Part shown: positions 9,404 to 23,525 of the stretch, in pieces | Numbering within the stretch: the stretch's first letter is position 1 | Layout of the letters: every line of letters begins with the position of its first letter | Assembly (NCBI GenBank): GCA_009760855.2 | Contig: WPIO01000037.1 | Span: 321,001 to 385,000 of the forward strand | Reading direction: 5' to 3' | Source of the DNA: Cristatella mucedo | Taxonomy: Eukaryota > Bryozoa > Phylactolaemata > Cristatellidae | DNA: 64,000 bases | Notes under the pieces: model-generated | The model's database searches: none | What the model saw: the letters and a program-made list of their open reading frames with translations, nothing else | Told to the model about the DNA's origin: nothing | Position numbers and translations under genes: made by a program

Positions 9404-11208
9404 GCTTAGCTGCACCGGCGGCGGCTGTGGTTCTGCTGGGCTGGCAGGCGGCATCTTTTCAGAGGTGGGGCGAGGCCGATTTTTAATTACTCCACCTGCA
9501 GCGCGTTGAACCGCCTCGGTGCGTCGGCCTGCTGCTCGTTAGTCGGCTTTTAAGTAACTCGTCGTCGACGACTTCGACGTCGATTTCGGCTTCTGCGGGA
9601 GCTGCGGCTGTGCTCCGCGACCGGCGAGAGGCGGCGAGACCGCTAGCGAGCCTGCCGCCAGCTCGCGGTCTCGCCGCCGGATAGCGGCGGATGGCGAGCT
9701 CGCTGCGCCGTTCGCGCCTTCGGTCGCGCGTTCTACTTTTCCGTCGGGTGCAGCCGCCGTAGTCCGTCGCTCGGGTCCGCCCGGCATCTCTCGCCCAGTA
9801 GTCGCCTGCGTCGGCGGCGGCCAGCGGCGGCGCACGCTCGCTTCCGCTTTACCGACGCACGCTTCCGCTTTGCTTCTACGACGCGGCAGGCAGGCAGGCA
9901 TGCAGGCAGGCAGGCAGGCAGGTAGGCGACGATTAGCGAGCTCGCGGCGACTGCGGCGGCATTGCAGGCCACAGCCCGTGCGGCAGCCGCCGCAGCGCCA
10001 AGCGCGTCGCGCCGGGCGCCTGGCTGCTGCTTATACAATTATGCGGCGGCGGCGGCAGAGCGCGGCGGTGCGGCGCTATCTGCTCTCCGGCCGCCGCCGC
10101 GTCTAGGCCAGCGGGCAGCTGCGCCCAATGCGAGGCATCGCCATCAGCAATCGCTTCGCTTTAATGCCAACCATACACGCTCGCTCTAGGCCCGCGTCGC
10201 GGTGGCATGGCGTGCAGCCTCCCGCCTGGCGAGTCGTTCCTGGCGTATTAACTCGGCGGCCGCTGTATTAATGGCGAGCCAGATAGCATCGATCGGGCGT
10301 CGTGCAATGTCCGAAGAATAATGGCTGCGCGCTCGCACGAAATCGCGAGCGAGCAGCCAAGTTCTCCTCGCGCTTGCAAGCATTCCGGCCGCATCTCTTC
10401 CTCCGCCGTCACGTGCTCACTCGCCGGGGCGCTGGCAATCCTCGTTGGCGATCCACCGCGCGATCCGACGGCAGACGACGCGCGCTAGCGTGCAGTTGGG
10501 TCGCTAAATAATTAACGCGAACGCGTCCTCGGCGACCGTCGTCGCCCCCCCCCCCGCCGCCGCGGCGCAGCACCTCCATCCGCGCCGGCTCAGCGTCTCT
10601 GCCTGACCAGCTCCCGCAAGCGACCGGGCGACGACAGCCGCGCATGCGTGACGCGCGCACGAGCAGCAGCAGCTCTCGTCAGAGCGCTGCTGCTCGCAGC
10701 CGCTGCCCGCTCGCAGCCCGCGCTTCAGCTCGCTCCGCTCCGCTGCACGCGCCCCCCTTAAGCTGTGGCGATGGCAGGCGTCCCCATGGCGACCGCGGGC
10801 GTCCGCCCCGCCCCCCATGGCGGTCGCGCTCGCTTCGACCAAACTGCGGACTCATCAGTCCGTCGGTCGCGGTCTTTCGCGGCGGCGCTATTTGTGGGAG
10901 CGAAATTTTGCCTCCGCAGGCCCAACCGGGAGCCTGCGGTCGAAAGAAAACCACTTTTAAGTGCCCCCCCCCCTCGTCGCCATACAACTGCCGCTCGCCC
11001 GTAGCGGATTTTCTTGTTTATGGTCGCTGACTGCCGGTCGCTGAGGAGGCGCCGTGAGTGACGGCGGCCGCGCGATTCGCCCGCCGCTCGCCTCCTACGG
11101 AAGCCACGAGCGCCAACTGCATCGCCCTCGTAGGCTTCGCTGTTTGTAGCGGCGGCGCTTAGAGACGACTTCCACCCTGGCGTCACGACTTCTCGGTCGG
11201 CGGGATCG

Positions 11209-11210
<2 letters not shown>

Positions 11211-11240
<30 letters not shown>
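11211..11240 (+). repeat. (CAG)10 trinucleotide tract
   Basis: Ten uninterrupted CAG units inside the GC-rich block. Confidence 0.95.
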
Positions 11241-11241
<1 letters not shown>

Positions 11242-11786
11242 CGCGACATTCGACAAGCCAGTCGCCAGCCTCCGAGCTGTCGAAACAGAGGCAATGCTAG
11301 ATCGAGATCAGCCTGATTACGACTGTCAAAGTACTATTCACCGTTCGTGAATTTAAACCGCTGGCAACCGGCTGCGTCTTAACCCGCGGTTAGGCTGCAT
11401 TGCAGCCAAAGTCAAAGGCAGCCAGTTGATCCAGGCGCTGGGCTGAGCGTCAGCCCGGCGGCAAGAGCGAGAGCAGGCAGCGCGTGCAGCGGCGGCGGCG
11501 GCGGCGCGACGCTCGCCCGCATAGCGACTGCGGCGTCGCTCGGCGGCGGCGGCGGCCCGCTTCCCGCAGCGTTTGGCCCGCGGCCTTTCCCGCGCTACGC
11601 GCCCGAGGCGACAGACGAAGGGCGGAGCAGCCGCCGCGGGAGCCGCCGCGAGACGGCAGCAGCTCCGCAGCTCCGCGTCCCCGCCGCCGCCGTGGGAAGC
11701 GCTAGCGCCGCCGGCCTCGATATTGTGAGAGCGCCGTCTGAGAAAATGCGTTCGGCTCGAGCCGGAGGCGCCGAGATCTCGGTCAC

Positions 11787-11787
<1 letters not shown>

Positions 11788-11850
<63 letters not shown>
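11788..11850 (+). repeat. (CGG)21 trinucleotide tract
   Basis: Twenty-one uninterrupted CGG units (CCG on the minus strand), inside the CpG-rich block and followed 50 bases later by a CT run (11896-11920). Confidence 0.95.
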
Positions 11851-12827
11851 GCGTTGAACCGCCACCGCGGTCGGCACTGTCCCCCGCCGAACTGTCTCTC
11901 TCTCTCTCTCTCTCTCCCTCTTCTCTCTCCGGACGCTAGAGATTGAGGCGGCAGACTTGGAGGTGCCGTCGCACGACCGTCGGGTCGGCTTTAATTGGCA
12001 GTTGGCGCGGACGGCCGAACGATAATATTTATCCTCTTCTTCACCGCACGCCCAGGCATGAGCGGCGCTAAATCAGAACCGCGAGGCGCCGGCGCGAGAA
12101 GGCCGGCGATTTGTAAGGGCCGTCGGCCAAAAGATCAGTCGGCCGCCGAATTACGCCCAGGGTCCGCGGCCTGCCCGTCGTCGTCGGTGCATCGGCGGCC
12201 GGTCGCTCCGTACCCGAAAGAAAGCGAGGCGGCGCGCGGCAGTACGGCAGTGGTGGTGGGAGCGGTAGCGGTAGTCTTCCTGTGGCGGTAGCGTCAGCCT
12301 GCGAACCAGCCAGCCCGTCAGCTTAGCCCGAATGCCAGGCCGATGCCGCGCGAGGGAGTTGCGAGCGGCCAGCGCCCCTCGGACACATGCACCGCCGCCT
12401 CGGCATCATCGCCGAAACGACGGCCGGCCGCCGCCGCCGCGCAGGACGGCGGTCGGTAGCGCGCCCGCACGAAGGCGATCGCGCGGCGGTCGGTCGCTGC
12501 GGGCGTCGAGCCCCGCGAAGCGTCGAGCTCTGCCGGTAGCGATCGCGGAATGCGACTGCCGATACTTCGGCGAAATCCCTGCCTTTCGCGTCTGTGCCCT
12601 CATCATTCGCTAGCGGCGCGTCCACAGTATTTCGGCGACGTCCAAGCCGCCGCGGTTCAGCGAAAACTAGACGACAGCCACCCGCGTAGCTCGCTAAAAA
12701 GGCGACGGCGCACGCTGCCTGCGGGTCTGCGGGTCATCGCGCTGCTGAGCACCGTGGGGCCTTGGCTTCGAGCGCAGACTGCTGCCGGTCGCGATAGGGG
12801 CAACGAAGTCGAAGGCATGCAGCGGAA

Positions 12828-12922
12828 GTGAGAGTGAGAGAGAGAGAGAGAGAGGGAGGGAGAGAGAGAGAGCGAGAGAGAGAGAGAGAGAGCGTGCGTG
12901 CGTGCGTGCGTGCGTGCGTGTA
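12828..12922 (+). repeat. (GA)n followed by (GCGT)n microsatellite
   Basis: A GA-rich run of about 65 bases abuts about seven GCGT units. Confidence 0.9.
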
Positions 12923-14204
12923 AGTGAATGAGTGGGTGAAAGGCGGAGTCGGCCAGTGGCAGAAAATCCTCTTTGCTTAAAGTGAGCCATCGTTCACTCG
13001 CATAGGATTCTCGCCCGGCCGCTGGCGCAGCAGCCGAGTCGGTGACTCAGCAGCGAGATCGCGCCGGGCGAACCCTGGGAGTCAATCGCCAGTCGGCGGC
13101 GGCGCCAAAAAGGAACGCCGGTCCGAGCGAGCTCGGGCGCGCGAGCGGCGGCGGCGGCTGCTGCTGCTGCAGACGATCGACGTGCTGGGCAGACAGCTGC
13201 AACAAAGGGATGCGTCTGCCCGCATACAATCCGCAGCGCTGGAGCCGCTGGCCGCCGCGCCCCGTCGGCCATCGGCCGCCGCCGCCCGGTGGTCGCGCTG
13301 AAAAGGCCCTTTGTCCGGCCAGACTCATTAGGCCGCGCCGAGCTGGGAGCGCGGCCGGCCCGGCCGAGCGCGTTAAATGTACCGCCCTCTTTCGCGGCGC
13401 ATTTGGAGGCCACCGAGGAAAATGGACGGCTGATAGCCATCGGTCTTGTTTTTTGCCCAAATGGCCGCGAAAGTCGGGGACCCGGCGGGGACCGGGCGCC
13501 CGGTGTCCCGGCGGCGCCGAGCTTCACGCTTCGGCGCTCCCGTCCGCGGTGGCTGGCGACGACGGCGCCGACGGTCCATTTATTAAGGAAACGCTGCCGA
13601 AGAGCGGCTCAGAGCGTCGGCGGCGGCTGATCTGCCGTCTGTCTGTCTGTCTGTCGAGCGTCTTCGCGGGTCGTCTGCGCGCGGCTGCCGCTTTGCCGAG
13701 CGGCATCCTTTGCGTCGTCAGCGTGCCCTCGCCTAAACGGCCCATCGACTGACGCAAATTTCGGGCAAACGTCCCGTCGCCCGTCATCGCGCACGTGCGG
13801 GCGATCGACGTGGGCGAAGCGGCAGGTGCGCTGCCGGCGACGTGGGACCGCTCGGCAACGCTCAGCCGGCGGCGGCGGCTCCAGCGAAGTGCGCGGCTGC
13901 TGCTTCCTTCCCAGAAGTCCTGTCTGCGCGACCGGCTGCCGGCGCATCGGAGCTCCGGCGCCAGCGTCTTAGTCAGCGGGCAACTTTCCATAGAATCGCA
14001 TTCGGTTTAAGGAGGGCCTTTCGGGAACGACGGAAAGACAGGGCTGCTGGCATTTTGAGTGTGTGTGTGTGCGCGCGCGTTGCTCCCGCTCACAATTGAG
14101 TTCGACTATTAGCAGCTACATTCTTAGAAAACGGGCAAATGAGGGAGCCGCAATAGACTGCACCAGCTACTTCGCGGCGGAGCGTACGCCGGGCAAGTCG
14201 ACAC

Positions 14205-14300
14205 CACGATGCGATTCGATCGTGCTTTCTTTGCAGCAAAAAATCTAAAATGCCCAGAAAAAAGCTCTGAGTTCTCTGAGGGCGCTGCATCAAATAATTG
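14205..14300 (+). mobile_element. LINE family A 3' end fragment, plus strand
   Basis: Contains the family's terminal signature, TTTGCAGCAAAAAAT then GAGTTCTCTGAGGGCGCT, followed by an AT-rich end. About 90 bases survive. Confidence 0.6.
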
Positions 14301-14609
14301 ATGATTATAAACGCAGAGGCGGAGCCAGTATTTTCATCTGGGGGTGGTGGGATGGGGGTGGTAAGACCCGCAAGATTTCACGTAAAGGGGCAGGACCCAC
14401 AAATAAGTGGTTGGTTGCCCATCGAGTGGACGCAATTTCGTCGTCGGTGTCGCGGTATAGGAGGCGCTGCCCAATAGGGGGCGCTGCCCAGGTCGCTGCC
14501 ACGACCCGCCGCCCCCCAGCTCTAGCGGGGAGACCAATGCCTCCCCCCGGGCTCAGCCGCCGTCTACACGGATCGGGCGATCCGAGGGGGACTAGGCTGT
14601 TTTGCGTAG

Positions 14610-15740
<1,131 letters not shown>

Positions 15741-15744
15741 ACTC

Positions 15745-15935
15745 AGCCTCAGCCCGGTGGCAAGGTGCTCGCTCGCTCGCTCATCGCGACCCAGGTCACA
15801 CGGGCTCCAGTCCAGGTCACGCAGGCAATCCTTTATTTCGAACTGCAAGCAGTTGTGGCGATAGCCGTCTAAGCTCTTCTACCGTTAAACTAAGCGAGGC
15901 TGTTGAATCGACTGACCTTATTTCAGCAGGTGTCA
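15745..15935 (+). mobile_element. tRNA-derived SINE, plus strand
   Basis: The core is clear: ACTGCAAGCAGTTGTGGCGA, TAGCCGTCTAAGCTCTTCTACC, and the end GAGGCTGTTGAATCGACTGAC. The head region (GGTGGCAAGGTGCTCG) resembles the box A segment. Confidence 0.7.
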
Positions 15936-17468
<1,533 letters not shown>

Positions 17469-17816
17469 CGCCAATTCAGCTACGTCAAGCGGAAGCTGGG
17501 AAGGACCGGAAGCGCCAGGCGTGCCTCGGAGCAGAGAGCAAAAGCAGCTGCAATGGCTACTCTTTGAAAGGCCTTTAAGAATTCAAACTTTTTAAGTTTT
17601 TCAAGCTCTAACATTTCAATGTTCAATATCAACTATGAGCATGCAAGTTGCAGCTACATATCCAAATTACGAAGCCATTTCTCGCTTTTTTGACACTCGT
17701 AATGGCTGTACCCTTGCTGTAATACTATAGAAACATTAGAAATGAATCAATGTAAATGTGACCTGAGCTACAAACGGACTAAAGGCGTAACAAGCCTAGT
17801 TTGGTATAGGGATAGA

Positions 17817-17998
17817 TGAGTGAGCCGTGAGAGGTGAGCCGTGATGGCACGCACTAGGTAAGGCGGTTGCTTTTCACGACCTTGGTCCCGAAGTCGTGGG
17901 TTCGAATCCTATGATGGGTGATTCGTTATGACCACTGCAAGCGGTTGTGATAGCCGCAAAGGATCTTCTGTCGTTATACTAAAAGAGGCTTTGGAATC
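17817..17998 (+). mobile_element. tRNA-derived SINE, young copy 1
   Basis: GTGAGCCGTGATGGCACGCA, then TAAGGCGGTTGC (box A side), GTGGGTTCGAATCC (box B), then the core ACCACTGCAAGCGGTTGTGA and the end AGAGGCTTTGGAATCA. By eye it differs at under ten positions from the copy at 49801-49978. Confidence 0.85.
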
Positions 17999-18009
17999 AT
18001 AGATGTAGC

Positions 18010-18790
18010 AAAACATTTGAATAGCACCCTAAGGAAGCATTTTAAAGGAGCTGGACCGGAAGCGTATAAGGTGTTTAATATTAATATGTTTAAGTTAAGC
18101 CAGCATAGGCAGATAAAAGACATTTTACACGAATGGAAAAACGCCACGAGGAACAAGTGGGTTTTTAGCTGCCAAAAAATTTCGTATCGGGGGCTATCGT
18201 CATGTCAATGAGTTTTTGACAACTTAGAAACTGAAGGCACAGTCTCCATTGGATTTAAGTTTGATTAGAGGCGCCGCTATGCGACTTGAGTCAAAGGAGC
18301 CGGTGCTACCGTGGAAAGGCTGGGGAGTAAGCATTTCAAATTGGCACGCTGGAGCAAGAGAATTGAGGACCAAAAAAGTGAGTGACAGGACTTTGTGAAG
18401 TCAATGCCCTAGCAGATTAGGGAGCCCGTGCAGGTCAATTATAATTAATGTCGTATGGCAGTTTCGATGCACGGGGCTGCAGCGTGCTTCACCGACAGCT
18501 AGCTTCTCATTGCTCGCGCAAGAAGGCCTACAAGTTTGATCGCATTGCCTTTGGTATCTCCTTCTAAAGACGCTCGAATCTTTGTATTTTTACACCAGTG
18601 AATGTAGGCTGAGTTAGCTTTGGAGCTGACGAAGTCATCTGGTAAAAGGTCGTTTTGGAACAGGACACCCAGATTTAACCCCGAGGCCGCAGGGCCGTAT
18701 GATAGCCAATCTCTTTTTGAGAGGCAGGTTTCTAGTTTCTGGGTGACATTGGGCTACCCTATAAATATAAAGTCCTAATGGTCATTCAGC
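18010..18790 (-). mobile_element. LINE family A, decayed copy, minus strand
   Basis: Begins (minus-strand 3' end) with TTGAATAGCACCCTAAGG, the complement of the family's terminal signature. It continues with complements of the region coding for GDRAF..., LDF and the NLGV/FQND segment (GGAACAGGACACCCAGATTT near 18660). No open frame remains. Confidence 0.55.
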
Positions 18791-19289
18791 TAGCAGCAGG
18801 GGATCCAGGCAAGACGTGCGACGTGTGAGCTGATGGCAAGAAAAGACCAAAGGATTTTCTGCTCGAGCATCGGGTGAGGAGCGATCGGTGAAGCGACAGC
18901 GAATGCTGGAGGAGGAGCAATAAGGTCGGATACATGTAGCAGGGCAGGATTTGTATTTGTAGTTGTATTTGCATGACCCACACGATTTTCATTTGGGGCC
19001 AGACCCGAGAGTACTGAAACATTACAGCTCAGTGTTTATACAGCATGCATCACACGTCGGTTGTTCGTCGACTGGAAGTACTGGTGGCATGATTTCGTCA
19101 TCATTGTTGATGATAGGGATGTGTAGGTATAGCGAGTGGCCCAGATCACTGCCCTGTCCTAAGGTGTCGAATGCCCTCCTATCCACTCCCTGGCTACACC
19201 ACTGGTCGGATAGGTGGGCGGGTGTAAGTGAGTGAAGCAACCCGCAGGCCAATAAGAGGGCGTGGGAGTCGACTGGGGGCCTCATAGGG

Positions 19290-19600
19290 TTTGAAGCAAG
19301 ATAGAATAATAATAATAATAATAACAATAATAACAATAGTAGTAGTAGTAAGACACTTATGTAGCACCGCAGGAGAACTAAACGTCATATATATTCTTTT
19401 GCAGCACTTTGCAAGGGCTGCAAAAGAAGCATGTCAATTGATTGGTCCGTGAGAATACCCACAGTGTCATCACGCATACGCTATATAGGACAACCCACAC
19501 GACCCGGCAAATACTGTGAGGACCAGTTTCTCAGCTTCTTTATTAATGTCATCAAGTCAGGGCAGCAAGAAGTTGTGTGCTGTGGCAGCTACGCCGTTGG
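19290..19600 (-). mobile_element. LINE family A 3' end, minus strand, with (AAT)n tail
   Basis: The (AAT)n/(AAC) run at 19306-19350 is the tail seen from the other strand. It is followed by the complement of the 3' UTR and of the C-terminal coding end (TGAGGACCAGTTTCTCAGCTT, CATCAAGTCAG). Confidence 0.6.
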
Positions 19601-19997
19601 CGACAGACAAGCTCTTGAGCTTCGCACTCGTCGCAGACGATTAAGCACACAAGGGGCCAAAAGGTCCTCCCTGATACAAGAAACTGCTGTAATCTAGACT
19701 TGCTACAACAAAACCACGAGCTCGTTCGGCCGACGTACTTGTAGAAATTAGAAAAAACCAAGCATACATAGATGTTCAGGAATATTCAGGTTCTTTTGCA
19801 CACTGGCCTCACTTAGGCAAGAGCGTTTAGTTGCCCTAAGCGTCACCGATGATAGGTTCGGGCTGAGCAGCTTGGCCATCGCCGTGAACTAGATTCCGTA
19901 AGCTAGATCTGTCTAGAATACGGAGCCCGAAAGCTTTATTTTCTAAGGGCCACTAAATCCCGTGTGAAGCGTACGACAAGGACACAGACGGAAGAGC

Positions 19998-20225
<228 letters not shown>

Positions 20226-21384
20226 GCAGAGTAAGAGCAAAGAGCATGGAAACAAACATACAGAGGGGCAAAGCGAGTCAGCCAAAACCAAAGACAAGTG
20301 TATATGAGCATGCAAGGAAGAGAGTGCCATATCACTGATGAAACACTGAGCTACCGTAGACAATCAGGCACGATTAAATAGCGGCTGGCATTCGAAGAGT
20401 GAAAGCAGTCGGATTTGATCAATTAAGTCTACCGGTGTCTGCTGAGCTGAGTTGACGAATGAATCACATTGCAGTGCTCGAGGCTAGGGCAATGTCAACA
20501 GTTTCTCTGCAAACAAAAATACTCTTGCTTTGTTTTTTGAGCGTTAGTGATCTAGGGGTGCTTCGTCTACCATCGCTGGGAGGCATGGCCAAGTCACCGA
20601 GCCGGTATGCAACCCTCAAAAGGTGCACTTATGCTTGCTAAGAAAGCCTGACAACCCAACCGAACATACCTTGGCAACGTGCTCAACAGTGTAGCCCGAA
20701 ATACGAGAACTCATTCTCTGGTGTTTTGAGGAGTTATCTTCATCCAACCAGTTAATCCTGATGACCAGCGAACCCCTCCTCCGCTTGTGCACTCGTAGTC
20801 GAGGCTACAAGGCTAGGGAAGTGGCAGCAGCAGAACCCTATACTATTTTTGTAAGTAGCCAAGAGTGTCGCGAGACTTGCGAATTCACTACCCTACCAAA
20901 ACTCAGTCAAGCCTAATTCGAATGGTGATGAATAAGCGCTTTAAGCTTCGTCTTTTGATAAGTCAAGACACCCGATTCAAAGGTATTCGTTGTTACTCCA
21001 ATTGTATCTTGGACAAGTCACTACCGCCAAGCAAAGTGCAGTAATCAAGCTTCGATGCGACGAGGGCCAGTAGCCGCTAACGCTTTCCTTGACCTTAGCT
21101 GTCTAAAGTCTTAACTTTGTCAGCTGTACACTCTGGCAGAGATGCAGTTGATCCCTGATGGCGACAATACTGTGATACTGTGGGGCCGATGGGATGCCGA
21201 GTTCTCGTAAATGCTTTCGAGACCCAAGTTAAGAGTAAAAACTACCCCGAGCTGCCAAAATAACTCTTATGGTGTACTGTTTGCCTATTACGGGCACTCG
21301 GAAAAGGCGAACCTTGACACGAACCTTTGAACGTTTCCCTATTGATGACAGAAACATTTTTTAAGGGGGAAAGTCAAGAACATA
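20226..21384. other. Intergenic, nothing recognised
   Basis: No gene, RNA or familiar repeat seen on either strand. Confidence 0.5.
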
Positions 21385-21735
21385 CTTTAAAAATCGGCCT
21401 CACGATAGAATATTTGTGTGTGGTACCTTTCAAAAGACAAATGTGTTTGAAATCTGGATCGGAAGCTCTGACGACTTGAACGCAAAAGAAAGAGTAATTA
21501 TGCGAACCACGACTGACCCGGATGAAAGCCGGAAGCAAAATGCAAGAGCTTCCTTTTCAGTGTAGCTTTGCACCTTGTAAATTCCATAACTTGGCCATAA
21601 GTTTACTAATCAGAATGAAATTTGAAATGCGTGTTCAGCTCTCCTTGTATACTTCAGCGCCCCACAATTGTTTCTGATTTCGGTCTGGCAAGTTTGGCGT
21701 TACATGTCCATGGTCGCAGAAAATACAGGTCCACG
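21385..21735 (+). mobile_element. Single-arm relative of the foldback element at 57.0-58.0 kb
   Basis: It shares a series of landmarks in the same order with the left arm of the foldback element: GTACCTTTCAAAAGACAA, CACCTTGTAAATTCCATAAC, GAAATTTGAAATGCG, GTTCAGCTCT and ACATGTCCATGGTCGCAGAA. There is no opposite arm here. Confidence 0.7.
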
Positions 21736-21815
21736 ATAGTTGATGATGCGACAGCCGTTAAGGCTCTTCTGCTGCTATATTGATGAGGCTGTTAAATCAG
21801 CTTATCGTTTTTTCG
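21736..21815 (+). mobile_element. SINE core and 3' end, truncated
   Basis: GACAGCCGTTAAGGCTCTTC then GATGAGGCTGTTAAATCAGC, the end of the SINE core. It directly abuts the single-arm foldback relative. Confidence 0.65.
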
Positions 21816-22194
21816 CTGCAGGATGGCCCACGGGAGGGGGACTGCAACCCCTTTCGGTTGCCGATAGTCCAGACTCTGTGCCTATTGGCTGTCCTTAAAC
21901 CATATTACCCCCACTTCGCTTAGTGTTCTTCAGCTGTTTACTTAGTCTGCCAGTGCTGTAGTAACTCAGCTCGGCACTATTGCCACATCTCATCAGATGT
22001 CTGTTGGCGACAGTTGCTGACAATGTGCCAGAATCTTTAGCCGATATAGCTTCCGAAATCTTGTGGCTCAGCTTCAAGAGCTTAATGTTCTTACCCAACA
22101 GTCAGACACGAACTTTGTGTTCGGCTTCTGACTTGACCGGTAAAGCACCGTACTGGAAATAGACCCTGTGATATCAGGAGGCGGCCGTTATGAC

Positions 22195-22535
22195 GGCGAT
22201 GGGCATCCCCTGGCTTGACATTACTGAGAAGCTAGAAACGCACCTGTTTCTCGCAGCATTTAGTGGGTCCTTGTGACTTGTCCATTGTGTGCTTATGCTG
22301 ACACTGTGCATGCTACCACTAACCATATTTGCATTTTGACACTCTTGACACAGTTGACACTTTGACACCACTAACCATGTTATGCATGTTGACACTGTGC
22401 ACGCCACCAGTGACCACACAATGATGCTTCCTTTTCAGCATATGTAAAGCATATGCTTAGAAAGAGATTAAGTTCTCCTTGGGACCTATATGAAATGTAA
22501 GATTATCATTACTGTTATTATTATGGAACTCAACA
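22195..22535 (+). mobile_element. LINE family A 3' end, plus strand
   Basis: Contains AAACGCACCTGTTTCTCGCA, GCATTTAGTGGGTCC (end of the coding region), the 3' UTR repeats of TTGACACTGTGCATG and CCACTAACCAT, the terminal AGAGATTAAGTTCTC and a TTATTATTAT tail. The TTGACAC motif is repeated several times more than in other copies. Confidence 0.75.
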
Positions 22536-23034
22536 AAAGCGCTCGGGCTGAGCTAGCGACGACTCAAAGCGATACAGAGCACGTGCGAATCAGGCTAGGG
22601 TCGTCTTACTTGCATCGTTTGCGGTGAAACATAAAATGCTATCGAGGGAGAGAAAACTCCAAGGAACCGATGCACGCAGAGAACGAGACCGATATAGATG
22701 CAGCCGGGAAAGGAGAGCAGAACGCGTAATTAATACAGAACGACGAGAGGATCAGGAAATGATGGAACTAGAAAGATAAAGCCAGACAGGATGAGAGAGA
22801 CCATTAATGAATGAGAAGGATATGCAGCAAGAGATAGAACTTCAGTGAGAGAAATATAACAAGGAGAGAATGTGTGTGCGCACGTGTTCGCGAGTGTGTA
22901 TGTGCGCATGCGCGAGCGTGTGAAAGTGAGAATGAGTTAAAGAGCAAGAGCTAGAGAAAGAGAGTGACGTAGGTGATACGAGTGATACAGAATAAGTACG
23001 AAAGACGTGATAGGAGGAGTGAGAGAAGGACAGC
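22536..23034. other. Purine-rich intergenic stretch
   Basis: Rich in AGAGA on the plus strand with a GTGTGCGC patch (22870-22922). No coding signal. Confidence 0.6.
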
Positions 23035-23525
23035 CCCTAGCAATCTAATATGACTCCGTCTGTAACTCCACAATACCACAAGGACTAAGTGGATGTTATG
23101 CTGGTGAGTTTTTTATAGCACACTATAGGAGTCTATGCAGCTTTCGGCGCGAATACGGTAGCCAACAGACTCCATTTTGCGAAACAAGGGGAAAGTGAGA
23201 AGGGTAGCTGCTTTGGGGGGGGGATGGGTCAGCTGAGGTTGTGAGTAGCATGGAAGTAGCTGCCCAGGACGGCTGGAAGGATACGCCGCAGTCGGCAGCA
23301 GGAGAGAAGGTGCCGTCTCGTAAGAGTTGTGGAAGCGAGTTCCATCAGTCTAGGACATGCAGAGCAAAAGCTTCTGTCACCAATGGTTTTTAAGCAGAGG
23401 AAGGGAACAGCTAATTTGTCGTCCATAGAGGACAATCGAGGACACGATGAGGCTGAAGCCAGGCAGAATAGCTCAGATAGAAATGAAAGAGCCAAGTCTT
23501 GTGGGTCAGCGTAAGATTTTCGGTT
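23035..23525 (-). pseudogene. LINE family B C-terminal fragment, minus strand
   Basis: On the minus strand it encodes KLAVPFLCLKTIGDRSFCSA, then CPRLME and LTRRHLLSCC, preceded by a degraded SYADPQDLALSFLSELFCL. This is the end of a non-LTR reverse transcriptase, the same family as 31130-31790. The family's 3' end (GTAACTCCA complement) is at about 23055. No complete frame. Confidence 0.75.

Larger units (their letters stand above)
9300..14200. other. GC- and CpG-rich block without a recognisable gene
   Basis: This 4.9-kb block is far richer in G, C and CpG than the rest of the window. It is crowded with overlapping open frames on both strands rich in Arg, Ala, Pro and Gly; none shows a conserved domain, so I treat them as chance frames. 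It contains a C19 run, (CAG)10, (CGG)21, several CT/GA runs and (GCGT)n. Candidates are a CpG island with the promoter or first exon of an unseen transcript, or an unmethylated regulatory block. Confidence 0.6.

Noticed and set aside
9539-13991. Many 60-236-codon frames in the GC-rich block
   Set aside because: Overlapping on both strands, Arg/Ala/Pro-rich, no motif; expected where stop codons are rare because of high GC.
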